Assembly: GCF_009498295.1 (NCBI RefSeq)
Contig: NZ_CP040813.1
Coordinates: 2,425,001-2,489,000, forward strand
Length of the DNA stretch: 64,000 nucleotides
Reading direction: 5' to 3'
Source: Oceanihabitans sp. IOP_32
GTDB lineage: Bacteria > Bacteroidota > Bacteroidia > Flavobacteriales > Flavobacteriaceae
The notes beneath the pieces were generated by a model, which was not told the origin of the DNA, did no database searches, and saw nothing but the letters and a program-made list of their open reading frames with translations. Position numbers and translations under genes: made by a program. Of this stretch, positions 62,659-64,000 are shown one piece after another (the stretch's first letter is position 1; every line of letters begins with the position of its first letter).

Positions 62659-63105
62659 CTATTTTAAAAAGTTAATCGTTAAAGGGTATTGGTATAGTTC
62701 CCCATCTCTTGCTTTTAAACTGGCTATAACAATAAAAACAAGCTCTAAAATAAATCCAATTACTGCCAAAGCACCCAAGGCACCACCTATATAAAGCAAT
62801 GGTGATGGCTTGCCAATATTAATACTAAAATCATAGAAGCCGTTAAAATCTATAAAATCTAATCCACTAAAAATTTTAAAAATAAAAAACGGAATAGTTA
62901 AGGTTCCTAAAATAATGGCATATAGTAAAATACTCATCTGGAAATTAATAGCTTGCTTGCCGTGCGCATCTATAAATTCAGATTTATCTTTGTTCACAAC
63001 CCACAATACAATAGGACCAATAAAATTTCCAAACGGAATTATAAATCGGCTAAAGGTCGATAAATGTATAAAAGTAGCGATGTTTCTTTGATGCCTGTCT
63101 ATCAT
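62659..63105 (-). CDS. DUF4870 membrane protein
   Basis: 148 residues. FSRFIIPFGNFIGPIVLWVV, DAHGKQAINFQMSILLYAII and LGALAVIGFILELVFIVIAS form three membrane segments, with the GKQAxNFQ motif typical of DUF4870. Small inner-membrane protein of unknown role. Its minus-strand promoter box is at 63135-63142. Confidence 0.88.
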   Translation of the reverse strand: MIDRHQRNIATFIHLSTFSRFIIPFGNFIGPIVLWVVNKDKSEFIDAHGKQAINFQMSILLYAIILGTLTIPFFIFKIFSGLDFIDFNGFYDFSINIGKPSPLLYIGGALGALAVIGFILELVFIVIASLKARDGELYQYPLTINFLK

Positions 63106-63134
63106 GATTTTAAAAGGTATAATAGTTGCTTATA

Positions 63135-63142
63135 CAAATATA
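63135..63142 (-). promoter_or_regulatory. -7 element upstream of the DUF4870 gene
   Basis: Minus-strand TATATTTG, full match, 29 bases before the ATG at 63105. No TTG at standard spacing. Confidence 0.45.
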
Positions 63143-63201
63143 TGTCTTAAAGCAGGTACTTTGTTACGCATAGTACTGTAATTTAACATTAATTTAACAT
63201 A

Positions 63202-63231
63202 TTGATATATCAAATATTTTCGATATTTTTG
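63202..63231 (+). promoter_or_regulatory. Promoter of the DUF4442 gene
   Basis: TTG (63202-63204), 19-base spacer, TATTTTTG (63224-63231): complete Bacteroidota promoter, 17 bases before ATG 63249. Confidence 0.7.
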
Positions 63232-63248
63232 AGTAAATTCAATTAATA

Positions 63249-63704
63249 ATGAAGTTAACACCTAGTAAAATCAATAAGTTTAACATTTTTAAATTACCAT
63301 CAGTTTTTTTAATGGGTGTTAGGGTTACCTCGATAACTAACCAAGCCTGTACTGTAACCGTAAAGCATAAATGGATCAATCAAAATCCATTTAAATCGCT
63401 GTTTTGGGCCGTTCAAGGTATGGCTGCAGAGCTCACTACTGGAGCCATAGTTATGGCGAAAATTGCCGAGAGCGGAAAAAAAATTTCTATGTTGGTTACC
63501 ACTAATAATGCAACATTTACAAAAAAAGCAACGGGCAAAATTACATTTGTATGTAACGACGGGGCTTTAATAGATGCCGCCTTGCAAAAAACTATTGAGA
63601 CCGGCGAGGGGCAAACCTTATGGATGCAATCTGTAGGTACCAATACTGATGGTGTTGTAGTTTCTACTTTTAATTTTGAGTGGAGTGTAAAACTAAAAAG
63701 CTAG
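63249..63704 (+). CDS. DUF4442 hotdog-fold protein
   Basis: 151 residues. NIFKLPSVFLMGVRVTSITN, VKHKWINQNPFKSLFWAVQG and MAAELTTGAIVMAKIAESGK match DUF4442, a hotdog-fold family related to acyl-CoA thioesterases (PaaI-like). The middle helix with AAELTTG corresponds to the position of the thioesterase catalytic helix. Substrate unknown. Good promoter directly upstream. Confidence 0.85.
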   Translation: MKLTPSKINKFNIFKLPSVFLMGVRVTSITNQACTVTVKHKWINQNPFKSLFWAVQGMAAELTTGAIVMAKIAESGKKISMLVTTNNATFTKKATGKITFVCNDGALIDAALQKTIETGEGQTLWMQSVGTNTDGVVVSTFNFEWSVKLKS

Positions 63705-63854
63705 TTTATTTGTTTTTGCCAATAGTTTTCTGTGCATTCACAGTTTCTGGTATTAGAATTTAAAGGACAGAGCATCTTTGTAAAATTTTAAAAGAAACTG
63801 TAACAAAAATTAAAACAAATCAACCTATAAACAAATCAATAAAAACAACACGAT

Positions 63855-64000
63855 ATGACAGCACACGAAGTCGACTACGCCATCTATGGCGAAGAAATGC
63901 AATATGTAGAAATTGAACTCGATCCGCAAGAAGGTATAGTAGCAGAGGTGGGAAGTTTTATGATGATGGACGACGGTATTAAAATGGAAACTATTTTTGG
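63855..64000 (+). CDS. AIM24/TIGR00266 family protein, N-terminal part (cut by window edge)
   Basis: 48 residues are visible: MTAHEVDYAIYGEEMQYVEI, then LDPQEGIVAEVGSFMMMDDG and IKMETIF. The opening resembles the AIM24 (TIGR00266) family, with the ELDPxExVxAExGxFMxM pattern, of unknown function. The gene continues past 64000. The 150-base gap before it shows no feature. Confidence 0.85.
   Translation, partial: MTAHEVDYAIYGEEMQYVEIELDPQEGIVAEVGSFMMMDDGIKMETIF

Overview
The window is AT-rich chromosomal DNA of a member of the Bacteroidota, most likely the marine Flavobacteriaceae. Evidence: AT-rich codon use, family-typical proteins (long urocanate hydratase, long aromatic amino acid hydroxylase, LysRS with a C-terminal extension, THX, DUF4230, GSCFA, DUF5522), promoters of the Bacteroidota form TTG-N19/20-TAnnTTTG, and hardly any Shine-Dalgarno sequences. 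Most of it is ordinary core genome. No rRNA, tRNA, prophage or CRISPR was seen.

Layout. 1-4736: histidine utilisation genes hutH-hutU-hutI with a divergent LysR regulator. 4813-8782: an FKBP lipoprotein and the ribosome GTPases Era and Der. 9148-12403: a TPM/TPM/LemA/MerR/M23 peptidase cluster. 12535-19047: alaS, a GSCFA protein, DUF4230, a PLP dehydratase, a rhodanese and an enoyl-CoA hydratase. 19158-21732: a 2.6-kb higher-order repeat array ending at the stop codon of the aromatic amino acid hydroxylase gene. 23791-32424: lipoproteins, an ACC-deaminase-like enzyme, a LysM glucosaminidase, hemL, lysS, a YqaE/Pmp3 mini-protein and lipB. 32944-33696: an orphan LytTR response regulator. 34726-39171: hypA-hypB-urea transporter-ureABC, with none of ureD, ureE, ureF or ureG present. 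39995-48558: coaD, ddl, a PASTA protein, an RluA-type pseudouridine synthase, yaaA, a TPR protein, ribosomal protein THX, a glycosylase-like gene without an ATG start, a DEAD-box helicase, a nonsense-interrupted small gene and VF530. 48803-49688: an unrecognised two-gene cassette whose second gene is frameshifted. 49784-57586: a complete trp operon on the minus strand (trpE-G-D-C-F-B, GIY-YIG, trpA, trmL). 57846-59835: two thioredoxin-like and two rhodanese proteins. 59989-64000: a PspC/PadR envelope module, DUF4870, DUF4442 and a truncated AIM24 gene.

Main discoveries. (1) Upstream of trpE lies a full attenuation region: a TTG-N20-TATATTTG promoter, an 18-residue leader peptide with three consecutive Trp codons, and a strong intrinsic terminator just before trpE. 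(2) Short repeats occupy most trp-operon junctions, and two sit inside trpF, one as an in-frame internal insertion. (3) A MITE-like element with ATACCAA ends occurs in four copies plus one remnant. (4) The urease locus pairs hypAB with ureABC but lacks the standard maturation genes. (5) Several small genes and pseudogenes too short or too damaged for ordinary ORF calling were recovered by hand: trpL, THX, YqaE, an AraC remnant, and the nonsense and frameshift genes at 48.1-49.7 kb.
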